The notes: generated by a model not told the origin, from the letters alone. DNA of 64,000 bases from Paragordius varius (GCA_964247055.1 OZ176051.1:11470001-11534000); one strand, 5' to 3'; counted from the stretch's first letter, positions 1-11,756 are shown. Numbers and translations: made by a program.

Positions 1-1508
1 TTCCTGTGTTTGATGAAATTAACCTTTCAATGTCTAGCATGAATAAAGTTCCTGTCGATCAACTTTCAGGCATAGTTATATGTGAAGCAGGCTGCGTTCA
101 AAAAACCCTAGATGAAACAGTATCTGCTCACGGGCCTATCGTACCTCTCATTTGGGCTCCAAAGGCAGTTGTCAAATAGGAGGTAAAGTTGCAACCAATG
201 CAGGGGGTTTTCGACTTATTCGTTATGGTTTTTTAGGGGCTTAGTTTTAGGACTAGAAGTGGTTTTACATAGGAGAAATTTGTAACATGTTAAACCTTAC
301 GAATAGACAATACCGGATATGATTTAAAACAATTGTTTATAGGTTCTTAAGGAACATTGGGCATCATTACAAAAAATTTTTTCTATACGACCAAAAGATG
401 TGAATGTAGCTTTATTTGGATGTTCCAATTTTCAACAAATTATCGAAGCCTATATTAGCTCGTCAAGTATTGGGTGAAACATTATCTGCTTTTAAGTTTA
501 TGGATAAAGCTTGTATCGAAACGGTCATTTCATCTTTTAAGGATCAAAAAATATGTAACCATACTACTTTTTGGTCGAGTCTGGGACTTATAGAAACAAA
601 ATATTGATGCAAGACACAGACCAAAAACCTGACGATAAGGATATTGAAAGTGAATTTACCAGTATTAACAAGGAGAATTTAATGTTATATGGCACAAAAC
701 TCTCTGATATGATATCTAGAAATGTGAATGGTAAAGGTAGTTTTGAGGGTACATTAGCTAAAAATACTACTTAATACTATGATATATGGAAGTTGCTAGA
801 ACACATTTATCCAGCCCTTTCTAAAAGTTTTAGACAAAAAACTTCCAACAATGAAATCGCAAGTGATACAAAAGAATCGCCTAAATATGAAAACGATTTA
901 AGGCAAGATCAATTTTTAGTGATATGACGTTTCTATCCCTATTACTCATTGGAAAAATTACATAGCTGATATGGTGGAAATTGTCAACAAAAATAATATA
1001 GCGGACCAAGATGTCATTGCAGTGAGTGGCCACTTTGGTGATCAAAATATGCACCTCAATATTATGCCCACAAGACCAAACATGTTACAGCGTTTGGATA
1101 ATTCATCATTATCACCCAATCACTTGCTGCATAATAAAGTTGAATACTTGTAATACAACCGTTTGACTCCATCGTTTCCTCTTACAGTATTAGCGCTGAA
1201 CATGAGGTAGGTTTACGAAAATTTTATGTACTAAACCATATACATTGTCCGCCTTGGTCGTCGATCACCAACACAGATGAAAATAGTTTTTCTTATTTTA
1301 ATTCCCCTGCTGCAGAAAATGTAAATGGTAGGGAGACTCCCGAAAAGGGAAAGCATGGTCAGTCGAAAAATGTTAAATTGCGGCCCACATCTAAAGAGAA
1401 CCTTTTGTGTTCCTTGAAACGAATTTCGAATGGAATTATGAATCCGTATAAAATATTTGGATCGCTAATATATGAGTATAAAGGCTTTTACTATGGATTT
1501 TTATAAAT
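1..1508 (+). pseudogene. D2HGDH: D-2-hydroxyglutarate dehydrogenase retrocopy, broken, truncated by window edge
   Basis: Without introns, the three frames together follow mitochondrial D2HGDH, the FAD enzyme that oxidises D-2-hydroxyglutarate to 2-oxoglutarate. Seen in order: VFDEINLSMSSMNKV and SGIVICEAGCVQ near the start; [10 protein letters not shown] then [15 protein letters not shown] (FAD/PCMH region, about 145-235); VLGLEVVL; LGETLSAFKFMDKACIE (about 470-520); SAEHEVGLRKFYVL and ISNGIMNPYKIF at the C-terminal end (about 1190-1455). The frame changes repeatedly and several in-frame stops occur: the first shift falls just before GSKGSC, and a stop follows YGFLGA. Between VGLRK and the final LKRISNGIMNPYK there are some 50 extra residues not usual for the family. 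Lack of introns with many lesions fits a processed pseudogene. The N-terminus lies outside the window. Confidence 0.85.
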
Positions 1509-1725
1509 CATAGATGCAAAATTTATACCTCAAATTTTTTATTTAGGAAATTGATTTTAGGCACTTTTCTAAATACATTTATATATTATATTCAAATTGT
1601 CATTACGTACTCACTCAAAATACCTAGCAATATATTATTATCATGCAGCATAATATTTATGATATTTGTATTAAAAATTAAAAAAATTATTAAAGAATGT
1701 TTAATACAATAGGGTAGATGTATGG

Positions 1726-4300
1726 TCAGGGTAATTCAATGGTGAAACAAAATCTTTGGGTGTATGGTTGTGAGCGGCAGAAGGCCCCAGCAATTCTCGG
1801 TTGGGATTGGCTCCAAGAATTCCCCAATGCCATAAAACAGTTGATAAATTGACGTAAATATTTTAATAATATATTTGAGGAATATTCACTTGTTAATAAA
1901 TTTAATTCACTTTTTTGTGAAAAATTAGGGTGTTTCACTGGAACTCCTATCAAACTTTTTTTAAAAAACAATACAAAACCAAAAATTTTTAAGTGTCGCC
2001 GCATGCCGATACCATTAAAGAAAAAGTCGACTCTGAAATTAAGAGACTTTTAGTAGCGGACATAATTAAACCATTAGACTCCACGACTGAGAAACTAACC
2101 TGGGCCCCTATTATTTGTATAACAAAAGCGAATGGTGCCTTAAGATTATGTGCAGATTATAGTGTTACAATAAATTCGCATCTAGTAGATGACAGTCATA
2201 TGGCCGAACAAGCGCCCCCTGCATTTTGCAAAGATTAATGGATAAGATTCTAGGTGACTGCCTAGGAAAAGCTGTATATTTAGACGATATTTTAATAACA
2301 GGAAAAAACCGAAACGAACACAAAAGAAACTTTGAAAGGGTAAAGCGTCTAGACGAATCTGGTTTAAAATTAAGTAAAGGCAAACTAAAACTTTTTCAAC
2401 CGCCTGTAAGTAGGAAATGTTATATCAAACAACGACATCTCACCAGCCGCCGATAAGTTAAAGCCATACAAGAATCTCCAAGACCCACCAAAACAACACT
2501 CAAGTCTTTCTTAGGCTTAATAAATTTTCGCACACGTTTCCTCCCGAAATCGCATGGAAGTTTGGCTGTGCTTCACGAGCTAAGCAGTTATAAAAAACCC
2601 TGGATATGGACTGAAAACCACGAGGACTGTTTCAATAGAGTCATAAATTTAATATGCCATAATGTTAAACTAACTCCGTTGAACTCTGAGTTACTTATAT
2701 CGAAACAGATCCCTAAAATGGGTACGGAGCAGTGTTACTACAGACCACGAGGAGGGCATAAATAAACCCATTGCCTAAGCATCAAGAAAGTGGTCTAAAC
2801 CCGAAGAAAATTATTCAGTGATAGAAAAGGAATCACAAGCCATACTTTTCGCTTTTGAAAAATTTAGAAAGTTTATTACGGAGAAGAAATCTGAGCTGCG
2901 TACTGATCACAAACCACTAATAAAGCTGTTTGGAAATAATCGTAAACTAGACCAAATAAATTATAAGCTACTACGTTGGATATATAAAGCTACCGAATTT
3001 AATTACAATCTACGGTACATTAAAAGCCACGAATTGCAGATCCATTGTTCCGCATGCCGACAGAACCACAAAAACAAGGCACAGAAAGTCTTCAAACAGC
3101 AGAACATGTAAGGTTTGTCATAAAACAGGTAATAAGTCTACTAAGAACAAACAACTGGTCCAATAAAATTTTACATCCATTTTACAATTTTAGAAATGAA
3201 ATTGAAAATACGTACGGATATTATATTGGCATGATAGATTACTAATTCCCGAATTTCAAAAATTAAATATCTTACGATTATTACACAACTGACACCCGGG
3301 GTTTAAAATAATGTACGAACAAGCAAGACAATAGTTTTTTGGCACAGCATGGAAAGCGACATAAAAAAGTGGGTAGATACGTGTAAAAATGTCAAGAAAA
3401 CCGTCCAATGCGAAAATGAATCCCACATACAATTGGGCCACTAATAGAGCAATATGGCAGAGGTTACATTAGATGTAGCAGATCGGAATAGACAATTTTT
3501 ATTGGATGTTCTTATTGATAGTTATTCTCGATGGGTCAAAGTTAAACTATCGTAAATGATATCGACCAAAAATATCTTAAATTTCCTAGACGAATGTTTT
3601 AATCGATGTGGTTCTCCAAGAATGATAGTAACCGACAACGCGTCTTACTTTACATCTGAAGAGTTTAAAAGATTGATGGAAACGGGAAACATTAAATATG
3701 TAACATAAGTTCCCTATCAACCAAAAACGAGCGGAATGGTGGAACGAGTGATATATATCCTCAAAACACATTATCGGTCAGTAGAAGACTGTGACCCCCA
3801 ATCAAGAATAAATAACACGCTTTGGGGAGACCGCACTAACACACAGTGCTACAAATACATGTCCGGCATAACTTTTTATAAAACGCATCCCGCCCATCCA
3901 AATCACATGGCTAATATATAAACAAACAGACTTCTTAGACGATGTACAACTGAATCACGAATACCATGAAAATAAAAAAATATATATAAAATGAACTAGT
4001 GAATGGTTGGCGAGAAGGAATTGTAAAAGAATAATGGGAAGACAAGTTCGTCCGAAGAAACACCACCATCGCATGACCTATGTATCAGGTACCCTACTGC
4101 CACGACCGAAGCCCCGGAATTACCGCCCCAACCCTTGGAACCCTTCATTGAGTTGCCATCCCAACAAACACCCACCATAGCACTTACCACTGACACTCAC
4201 ATAGAACGGCGAACCCTACACGATCCGACACCCATCAGGTAAATATCAAGGACAAGGAAAGAGTTATGTTAAGTTAGATCCTACTTTCGTGGATATACAA
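1726..4300 (+). mobile_element. Ty3/gypsy-like LTR retrotransposon fossil (pol remains)
   Basis: Pieces of a gypsy-type pol lie in the usual order: reverse transcriptase (about 1.99-2.55 kb), RNase H with an RTDHKPLIKLFG-type motif (about 2.8-3.05 kb), integrase remains (about 3.25-3.9 kb), then a proline-rich stretch (about 4.07-4.24 kb). It is clearly broken, with well over ten breaks, and looks old. I could not identify flanking LTRs. The RNase H region resembles that of the fossil at the right end of the window, so both probably belong to one family. Confidence 0.8.
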
Positions 4301-6227
4301 ACGCACCTATATAATTGCACACACTTATAACACTTTATGATACACGTAGTTAATGTTAATTGTATCTTCTGTGTATTTATCCCATATTTTATGTATTTAA
4401 TATAATATAGAACTGGTTCCTATTTACGGAAGATATGGAATCATTATCTCTTTTTAAGTGTTAACCAATTATGATCTCTAAGAAAATTTTAAGAGCTACC
4501 TTTTTAGGGTGCGAGGTTTGGAACGAAACCGCGTTAGTTATCGAAAAATTAAAAATGGAATCAGGCTGGTTATTAAAATTTTACTGCAATTAGTTACAAA
4601 GTCATAACCAATTTAATTTCATATCAAAACCTCATCAATATTGAAGTTCTGGCAACATATACTTTCTTTTCGTTTTTAAAATTTTATGTTAGCAGAAAAA
4701 TATTTTTACGCTATCTGTTAAAATAAAATGATGTATTGGATATTGCTCGGTTCGTATTCACATGTGGAGGGATTAAAACATGGTAATTCTTCAGTAAAAA
4801 AATCGACGGTTCTAAGTTGATTGGTGCATCCCTAAAAACCAGTCCTCGCTGTTAATAATGATAAAAACATGCATAGGACAAACAAATTGCTTTATACACC
4901 AACAATTATATATATAAGTCTTTAATTAAATTCTTCACTGTTTTATAATGAGTAGGGCTATAATCAATCCTATTTCAGTCAAAAGCAACACTTTTTCAAG
5001 CAAACGCAACACTTTTTTAAGCGAACGCAACATTTTCCAGCTAATATAAACTTAGTTTATAGTTAGCGCATTTCGACAAATCAAAAAACAATCGGCCACA
5101 CTATGGTAGGTTTTAGATAAATATTTTTGTTTTATTTTATAACCGAAAGTATACTTTACAAAGTTTAGAGGATGGCTTTTTAAGCATGTGCTCAAAAATG
5201 CCGCGATTGCTCGAAATTTCATTACAGACCATTTTTCGACCAGGAACAATGTTCCAATTTTATTTCATTTTTAATAAATTATTTTGTAATCGTTAATATT
5301 TTATGCAATTTAGATTCTTTAAAATTAGATTTTATCGCAATGATTAGCATTTAATTCTTTTCTTGCGTTATCTAAAATAATTCATTTATAAGTTTTCCAA
5401 AGGTAACTAAGCAATTTTTAAATCTTACAGTTGCCACCCTTCCCTTCCCGGAAAAATGACTTTTCTCGAACAAATATTCACTTTAATTTTCTGGAAAAGG
5501 TATATGTCTATTCCATTTAATTAATTTTTCGGAGATGTTGACTGAATTCGAATTTGCCCCTGTTTTATCAGCTTATTTAAGATAACATATTTTGAAATAA
5601 TAATGCTAACTATTATTTATAAATCTTTTGGAAATTTTTCGGTATTTATCATATGGAGGTCAAAATTGTTGCTGAACGGTCTTTTAATTAGCTCTGGTAA
5701 GGATCACCCTCTGTAAATTAAATTAAAATATGATAAAATAGAATTAGATTAGATACTTGTATTCTCATACATACTCTTACCTGGTATAATGGTTTAGAAT
5801 CCTTTTAATGGGACCGAGATTCTCATCACATAGGTAAATAAACGCAAATTAATATTTTGACCAATCGTACGAATTTCGAATTGAGGAATAGTAATAGTAG
5901 CTTAAATCAAGATGAGTTTTAATATGAGCAAGTTTTAGAATGACAAAATATGAGTGAAACCCTCTAAGGCGATGCTAATATTCTTTTTATGATATGAGAT
6001 ATCAAAATATTTTTATCACAATTTTCATAGTGAATTAAGATATTATAATATCAAAAATTTGTTGTTAAAATATATCAAAGTGTCATATTTAATTTAAATT
6101 ATTAACCATTTTGGCTAAACATGAAAAATGTTGGCCCATAAAAGGACGAGTTTTAAAAATATTTTTTATAGTGCCTTTAAAGCCATAAACATACATTTAC
6201 CAGATCACAACAACTTACCATTTTTAA
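4301..6227. other. AT-rich intergenic stretch
   Basis: No coding region recognised. The only structured part is a short array of AACGCAACA-type units at 4980-5041, annotated separately. Confidence 0.5.
4980..5041 (+). repeat. Short tandem array of AACGCAACA units
   Basis: Three degenerate units of about 20 bp read roughly AAGC(A/G)AACGCAACACTTTT. The same unit recurs at 11.78 kb and 15.85-16.03 kb, so this is one copy of a small dispersed repeat. Confidence 0.7.
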
Positions 6228-6474
6228 TAACAATAATAATAATTATTACATTATGTGATATCACTCTTTCGAGCGGTCACATCCATAAATTTCGCCATAG
6301 AACCCTATCTCTGACGTCCTCGTGTTTTAGGTTCAGTTTTGCCATGTCCCTCTTAACTGTATCTATCCATCGCGTTTTAGGGATTCCCCTCTTACCTTTC
6401 ACAATATAATCATCAATCTTTTTACCAATGTAGTTATTATCTCTTCATTCTACATGTCCAAACCATCTTAGATG
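6228..6474 (-). mobile_element. RTE-like LINE, 3' end (downstream of hAT insertion)
   Basis: Read on the minus strand this gives LNHLRWFGHVE, then GKRGIPKTRWIDTVKRDM and EDVRDRVLWRNLW. That is the conserved C-terminal tail of a common animal non-LTR reverse transcriptase (pattern RLRWFGHV...GRPKKRW..). The element ends in an (ATT)-rich tail at about 6228-6245, as is usual for RTE-like LINEs. The upstream part of the same reading frame resumes at 8474, beyond a hAT element; the 8 bp at 6475-6482 are the duplicated target. The LINE is 5'-truncated and degraded. Clade assignment is from memory. Confidence 0.8.
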
Positions 6475-6482
6475 ATTTAACA

Positions 6483-8473
6483 CAGTAGTACTCACCAAAA
6501 AAATTTGAGGGCCAAATAAAATATAATTTTTTTCGAGGACCATGAACCTTATAATGGCAAATATTCCATAGCTATTTGACACATATGCACATATTTATAC
6601 TCTGAATCAGCACAATTTTTTTGCGGATCGCATATAAATCCAGCTAAACTCTCGTTTTGCACAAATTAGTTTAAAAAATTAAAATATTTTAATAACAACA
6701 TTTATTTTGATATTAACCAATATTTGACAAATTTGGTTTCGCCTCATGACAGGTCAATCTTATTTAATACGTCGTCCATATCATCGCTTAAGCGATTTCT
6801 GTATGTGTTTTTGACAAACTTCATTCTTGAATAAGCCGTCTCACACGTGTAAGTTGAGGGAAAAACAATTAGGATAACTTGAGCACATTTTTATTTATAT
6901 TTTCATATTTATTTGTAGGCAAATAAAACCACCATTTGTCACTATAAATTTCCTCGTCAAACTTTCTGTTATCTTTTATATAATTTCATTTAAAACAAAA
7001 AATCTATTTAATACTTTGCTAAGGCTTAGCCATCTCACAGCGTTGTAGAAAAGAATATCATCAAGCCCACTATGGATACTTTCAGATGGTTTTTGAATAT
7101 ACGGCGGTTAAATTTTCTGTCACGGATGTGGTTGAATATCAACAACCGTTTTAATTACTAAATTGAGTGATTCATCTCTACACGTAAGTTTTGCTGATGA
7201 ATAAAGCAGTCAAAGGATAAAATATTTTGCAAATTATATTTGTTTTTTAAAAGAGGAATAGATACTTTCTTTATTCCAATCATAGAGGGACAGCCATCTC
7301 TCCAGATCGAAACCAATTTTTTCATAGATATACCATTATTATTTAAAAAAATGCTAATTATTTTGAGAAAACCTCCTTTCGTATTATTATTCATTGGTAA
7401 TTTTAAATATTCTTCGTTGATTATGTTTTCGTCGCAAATCTCAGGGAGAGCGCACATTGAGGCGTTGAACCAAGTGCTAGAATCAACAGCAATAAATAAT
7501 GTATGGTTAAAAATATTTTTAGACATATCTTCAATTCGTCAAGCACATGTTGAATCAGAAAGTTGAAGTTTTTTAATTTGCCTCATGATTTGATCTTTAT
7601 ATGAAATATATCAAATAAAAAAGTGCAACCATTTATTAGACATTCTTTTATTAGTTGGGAATCAGTCAACGGGTCCATATTTTTTCCTAAAATATAGCAA
7701 ATTTTACACGAGGCTAATGTTACAGCTTTCCTGGGAGACAGCTATGGACATAATTTTTTCTTTCTAGTATAATTCCTTAATCTTTTTATATTTTCGTTTC
7801 TTTCCTCGTAATTTTCTGGTAATCTATGAGAATGATGGATTTTAAAATGTCTCAATATTGTATTTTTTTATGGTCTTTACATGTAAGACAAGTAACAATA
7901 TTTATCTTTAAAGACAAAGAATTTTTCTTCTTATTCTTTTTTAAAGGATGTTTTTACCGGATAATTTACGTTTTTTAGCATGTCATACTTTGAATTTATG
8001 TTTAAATATTATATATATCATTTTTTTAAAAATAGGAATATAATTTAAATTATGCTATAAAAAAGGTCGAAATTAATGATCTTGATAAATTTTATGGGAA
8101 TGAGTTTTAAAAATGATGCAGGATAGCAATGATATGCGAGTTTGGATGAAGGTTTGCTTAAATACAAAAAGAAATGCAATAAAAATTTACAAACAGAAAA
8201 GAAAATAGAATACAGAAACAGAAACAACGTGTGCCAAAATTTTGAAATCGTTTTAATGTAGGGAAATTTTTCTTCATTGTAAATTGGGTAAAAAATAAAA
8301 TTACCCAAATTAAAATCTAAAGAAATTAAATTTATATTAAAATAAGCGAAAATTTGTTAATGTGTATTTTAAAAATAAAAAAAAATAATTTAAGTATCAT
8401 TATGGTCATAGGGCATTTTTGAAGCACTCTTAGGGCCGCATGCAACCAGCGGGCCGCGGCTTGAGTACCACTG
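6483..8473 (-). mobile_element. hAT DNA transposon with decayed transposase, inserted in a LINE
   Basis: Ends are CAGTAGTACTCA on the left and TGAGTACCACTG on the right, an inverted pair with one mismatch. It is flanked by a perfect 8-bp duplication ATTTAACA (6475-6482 and 8474-8481), diagnostic of hAT. On the minus strand the transposase survives in pieces. One piece, around 7158-7526, contains FIAVDSSTWFNASM, SIWRDGCPSMIG and DCFIHQQNL, matching the DESTD, TDGAPSM and CxxHQ blocks of GTF2IRD2/SCAND3-like transposases. Another, at about 6760-6860, contains CETAYSRMKFVKNTYRNRLS, the hAT dimerisation segment. Stops and frameshifts interrupt it, so it is inactive. A short GC-rich subterminal region lies at 8430-8460. 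Confidence 0.9.
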
Positions 8474-8940
8474 ATTTAACATCATCTGTTGCGTTATCGG
8501 TTAAATTTCCATACTTCCTCAAATATTCATTCCTTATCTTGTCTTTCTTCGTTACACCGCTTATCAATCTAAGCATTCTAATTTAAGTAACTAAGAAGTG
8601 CCTCTCTTCTGATTTTTTTAATGCCCATATATGTGAGTTGTGCATCATTTTTGGCTGCACAACAGCACTGTATTACCCTTGACTTTTAGGTCAATATTTT
8701 TATCGCACAAAACATTTGAGATCCTTTTATAATTTGCCCAACTATTTTGAATTCTTAAATTTATATCATGCGTCTGCTGCTAAAATCGCTCCTTAATATT
8801 TGCATTTCTCCTGACCTTTACCCACCCTTCTTCTAATTCCGTTTTTATCCACCGAAATTTATAAGTTCCGTTTTCTTTTTATTAATTTTAAACCGCGCCG
8901 TCGTAACACATCAATCCATTTGCTCACCAATTCTTTCAAT
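8474..8940 (-). mobile_element. RTE-like LINE, reverse transcriptase part (upstream of hAT insertion)
   Basis: Minus-strand translation shows LHELKELVSKWIDVLRRRGL, then KYxGAILAADA, ISNVLCDKNIDLKVKGNT and MLRLISGVTKKDKIRNEYLR. These are the thumb and connection blocks of the same LINE whose C-terminal tail lies at 6228-6474. A few stops and frame changes are present. The two halves are contiguous once the hAT and one copy of its target duplication are taken out. The 5' part of the LINE is missing beyond about 8940. Confidence 0.8.
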
Positions 8941-9689
8941 TCATGCAACTCGTCTTACAGCACTAAATTCATTCAAAAAAATGCGCGAAATTACCTTTAT
9001 GATATTTTTTATAATTTTCTATTTATCGTTTTATTTAGAGTATATTACATATTCCGAATCATAATTGTTGTAAAGATGCGTATTTTATTTTTTTTATTTA
9101 TTGATATATTTAATTATTTTTTGGTTTCATTTTTTTCCATTTACTATTAGTACTATTAGTGTTTATTTTTTTATATCTATAATTATTCTTATTATTGTTT
9201 TTTTAGTTTTTTATGGGTGTTTTTTGTAAAGCGTGCTGGCCAGACCTGGCCAGTCGCTGCTTGGTGGACAATAGGGATAAGGAATGTTGTAGAGTGTGTT
9301 TTGCCAGTATACAACAAGTTACCATTTAATTAAATTAATTCTCGCGTTGTTTTGACAAATTTACTAGTCTTGGAGCTTTTAGGGAATCTGAACTACATAG
9401 AACGTTCTTGGCACATCAGACAACAGAGTCTAATTATCCAAATATTTGGCCTGAAACCTATATAATAAATAATACACCAAGTTATAGGCTTATTATTGTA
9501 TAAATAGTTCGTAGACAAATTATGTCAGATCAATATTGTGTTTTTTTCATAAAATTCAAATTTTTAAAAAAACGAACCTTAAAATTTTAATTCTAAAGCG
9601 AATTCTCAACGTCGAATTATATAGAAAAATGTTTTTATATATTCTCAAAGCGTTTCATGCCGTTTTCATCTTGTAACAAAATAGTGTGT
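8941..9689. other. AT-rich intergenic stretch
   Basis: T-rich low-complexity DNA. A short doublet CTGGCCAG-ACC-TGGCCAG at about 9236-9254 is the only notable motif. No gene seen. Confidence 0.4.
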
Positions 9690-10085
9690 GGTTTATTTCA
9701 ACAAAAATTTGTTAAAAATTAAATTTTTGAAAAATTTATGCATTTTTTGAATATTTTTAGTTAATATATCAAAATTTATCATTAAATTTGAACGTGCGAC
9801 CCCGGTATTTTTGCCTTTATTTAAGAAGGAATAGTTTAGAAGAGTAAACAATGAGCCTTTTGGCACCCACATCTAAAATTTTTTTCCAAATATTGCTTTG
9901 CTTTTTAACAGTAGTTTAAGATATATTTTGGAAAGCTAGCTTTTATCAGAAAAAAATTTATCAAAAAATAAGGTCAAATTTTGTCATCTGATATGTAGCA
10001 CTCACCACAAAAGTGTAAACTCAATCACTCGGGGCCAAAGCATCATGATAATCCTGATACATTTTCCTATCAGAATATATATATT
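9690..10085 (+). repeat. Dispersed repeat family R2, copy 1
   Basis: An approximately 400-bp block begins near TTCAACAAAAATTTGTTAAA and ends near CATGATAATCCTGATACA followed by an AT run. The same order of segments (AACAAAATTTTG, a 'CCCATTAGAAGAGC'-like block, TATGTAGTTTA.GATATATTTTA, GCCACAAAAGTGTA, CATGATAATCC) recurs at 16.74, 31.88, 32.96 and 53.95 kb. Class unknown; no coding capacity seen. Confidence 0.65.
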
Positions 10086-10563
10086 CCAACAGGTTATTTT
10101 GTAAACACGTAATGCTTTAATTATGTGAAAGAATTAAAAAAACTCTGTAAAATTAATTTGATATTTTCTGGTTTATTTATTTTTTATATGATTTACAAAT
10201 TATTTCTTAATACCATATTCTCTTTAAATTTGACCTTGAAAACCTAAACACAAAATTAGAATTGGCATAATATTGAAAATATCATTTTAATTGTAAAAAC
10301 TCTCAAAAATGAATTTGAATATTTGGTTGAAGTATATTAGAAAATTGTGATTTATGGTAATTTTTTTATAAGAAATTAGCTTGTGACCAATACTTTAATC
10401 TAGAAAATTAATTTTGGCCACCTACCAAGAGTTATTATATAAGATGACTGATTACAAATGATTTTGTCTGACCTTGAAAATTTTATGGCAACAAACCATA
10501 TTTTTATATATTAATAAACAACTTTAAATATTTTATGATTAATTATGATTATTCTGTCTAAGG

Positions 10564-10572
10564 TATAAATAG
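10564..10572 (+). promoter_or_regulatory. TATA box of the secreted-peptide gene
   Basis: TATAAATAG lies 49 bp upstream of the ATG at 10613. A start site about 28 bp downstream would give a 5' leader of only some 20 nt. No clear TCAGT initiator is present. Confidence 0.6.
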
Positions 10573-10612
10573 ACCTACCTGGTTTGTTAAAATATTATTA
10601 TAAATTTTGAAC

Positions 10613-10691
10613 ATGAATATTCAAGGATTACTCCTCTTTTTGGGATATATTGTTTTGATGCTAACCGTTGGTACAACTAATTCTAGATTAG
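10613..10691 (+). CDS. Secreted peptide precursor, exon 1 (signal peptide)
   Basis: Codes 26 residues plus one base: MNIQGLLLFLGYIVLMLTV followed by GTTNSRL. This is a typical signal peptide with a hydrophobic core at about residues 5-19 and a plausible cleavage near TTNS. The exon ends G|GTATAA, a good donor in phase 1. With exon 2 (11450-11529) it gives a 52-residue precursor: signal peptide, then RLVKR (residues 25-29, a prohormone-convertase site), then a 22-residue peptide starting GVPADWQIPKG, then Gly52 directly before the stop, a possible amidation donor. Layout, length and a close TATA box suggest a neuropeptide-like or other bioactive secreted peptide. I recognise no known peptide family, and there is no transcript evidence. 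Confidence 0.55.
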
Positions 10692-11449
10692 GTATAAAAG
10701 TATATTTATAAATTCTTTTTGTAATGATTAAAGAACACAAAAATGTTAACATATAATTATTATCCATGTGTCGTGTGTTATCAGCGAAAACGAATGCCAT
10801 TTTAACTCTAAATGCACTTTTATATAATGTTTTGAAAGAGGGTTGTTTATAAATAGGTTTGCTAGACGCAATAAATAAGGATATTGATATTAATAATTAT
10901 AATATAAGAATATAAATATGAGACTAATTGCCACAATAAAAATACGATTTTTCACCAATTTTTGTTGCCAGGGAAAAGCTACTCAGATACTCTGTTAAAG
11001 AAGTATCATTGTTATAATTTTATCAGCATTAAAAATTGTTATTAAAAATTTTTACGGACATAAGAACTCGGATAGCCGCATGTTAAAAACATCTCCTTTA
11101 AATACAAAACAAATAATAGTACATTGTGAACCGAATGCGAAATCATATTTTCTAATAAATTTATCTTACATTCAAATTCATTGATTAATCATGTTTAAAA
11201 TAAATGCAAATAAATTAATATAATACAGACAGAAATAAATGTTCGAAGTTAGTTTTGTCGTTATTTTGAATGAAAGATCAGGAAATTTTTTCCGATTAAA
11301 AACGTAAAATATACTCAGCACCATAAATCAATACCTTGACATATCGTGAAAATTTTAGGGTTGAAAAAAGTCTTAGAAGAGTTGTATTTCATTTACGAAA
11401 CTTTATATATCAATTTATTATTTTGAAATTGTATTTCTTTTTTACATAG

Positions 11450-11529
11450 TAAAACGTGGGGTACCAGCTGATTGGCAAATTCCTAAAGGAATATCCAAGA
11501 AACTTACCGAAGCAACTACTCAAGGGTGA
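11450..11529 (+). CDS. Secreted peptide precursor, exon 2 (mature peptide)
   Basis: The acceptor TTTCTTTTTTACATAG ends at 11449 and has a strong pyrimidine tract. The first two bases complete a Val codon with exon 1, then KRGVPADWQIPKGISKK and LTEATTQG lead to TGA at 11527-11529. K28-R29 is dibasic; K43-K44 is a second possible site. The final Gly fits amidation. An AATAAA at 11645-11650 could end the transcript about 115 nt after the stop. A GTGAAA donor at 11526 overlaps the stop, but it joins to the open frame at 11613 in the wrong phase. Confidence 0.5.
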
Positions 11530-11612
11530 AATAGTGTCAACTTAATCTTTTATTTATTAATTATCTTTAAAATTACATCATATATTTAGCATCTTTATAA
11601 ATACCTTTGCAG

Positions 11613-11756
11613 TTTTCTGTTATCCAAAAAAATTATGTGGGTTTAATAAATTATTCAATTAACTCAAACATTCGTACTGGTTCAAATACTAATATAGATG
11701 TAATCGATATAATAAAAAATATGGGTACTGCTTGTTTGGCTAAATTTATGAAATAA
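11613..11756 (+). CDS. Possible alternative last exon of the secreted-peptide gene
   Basis: Directly after a good acceptor (ACCTTTGCAG), an open frame of 47 codons runs to TAA: it begins FSVIQKNYVGLINYS and ends GTACLAKFMK. An AATAAA overlaps the stop (11752-11757). It enters in phase 0, so it cannot follow exon 2 in frame. It could follow exon 1 if an alternative phase-0 donor (AAA|GTATAT at about 10699) were used. A chance open frame in AT-rich DNA, or a decayed exon, is equally possible. Confidence 0.25.
   Translation, partial: FSVIQKNYVGLINYSINSNIRTGSNTNIDVIDIIKNMGTACLAKFMK

Noticed and set aside
7240-7566. 108-codon plus-strand open frame
   Set aside because: Antisense of the hAT transposase fragment on the minus strand, which has recognisable motifs.
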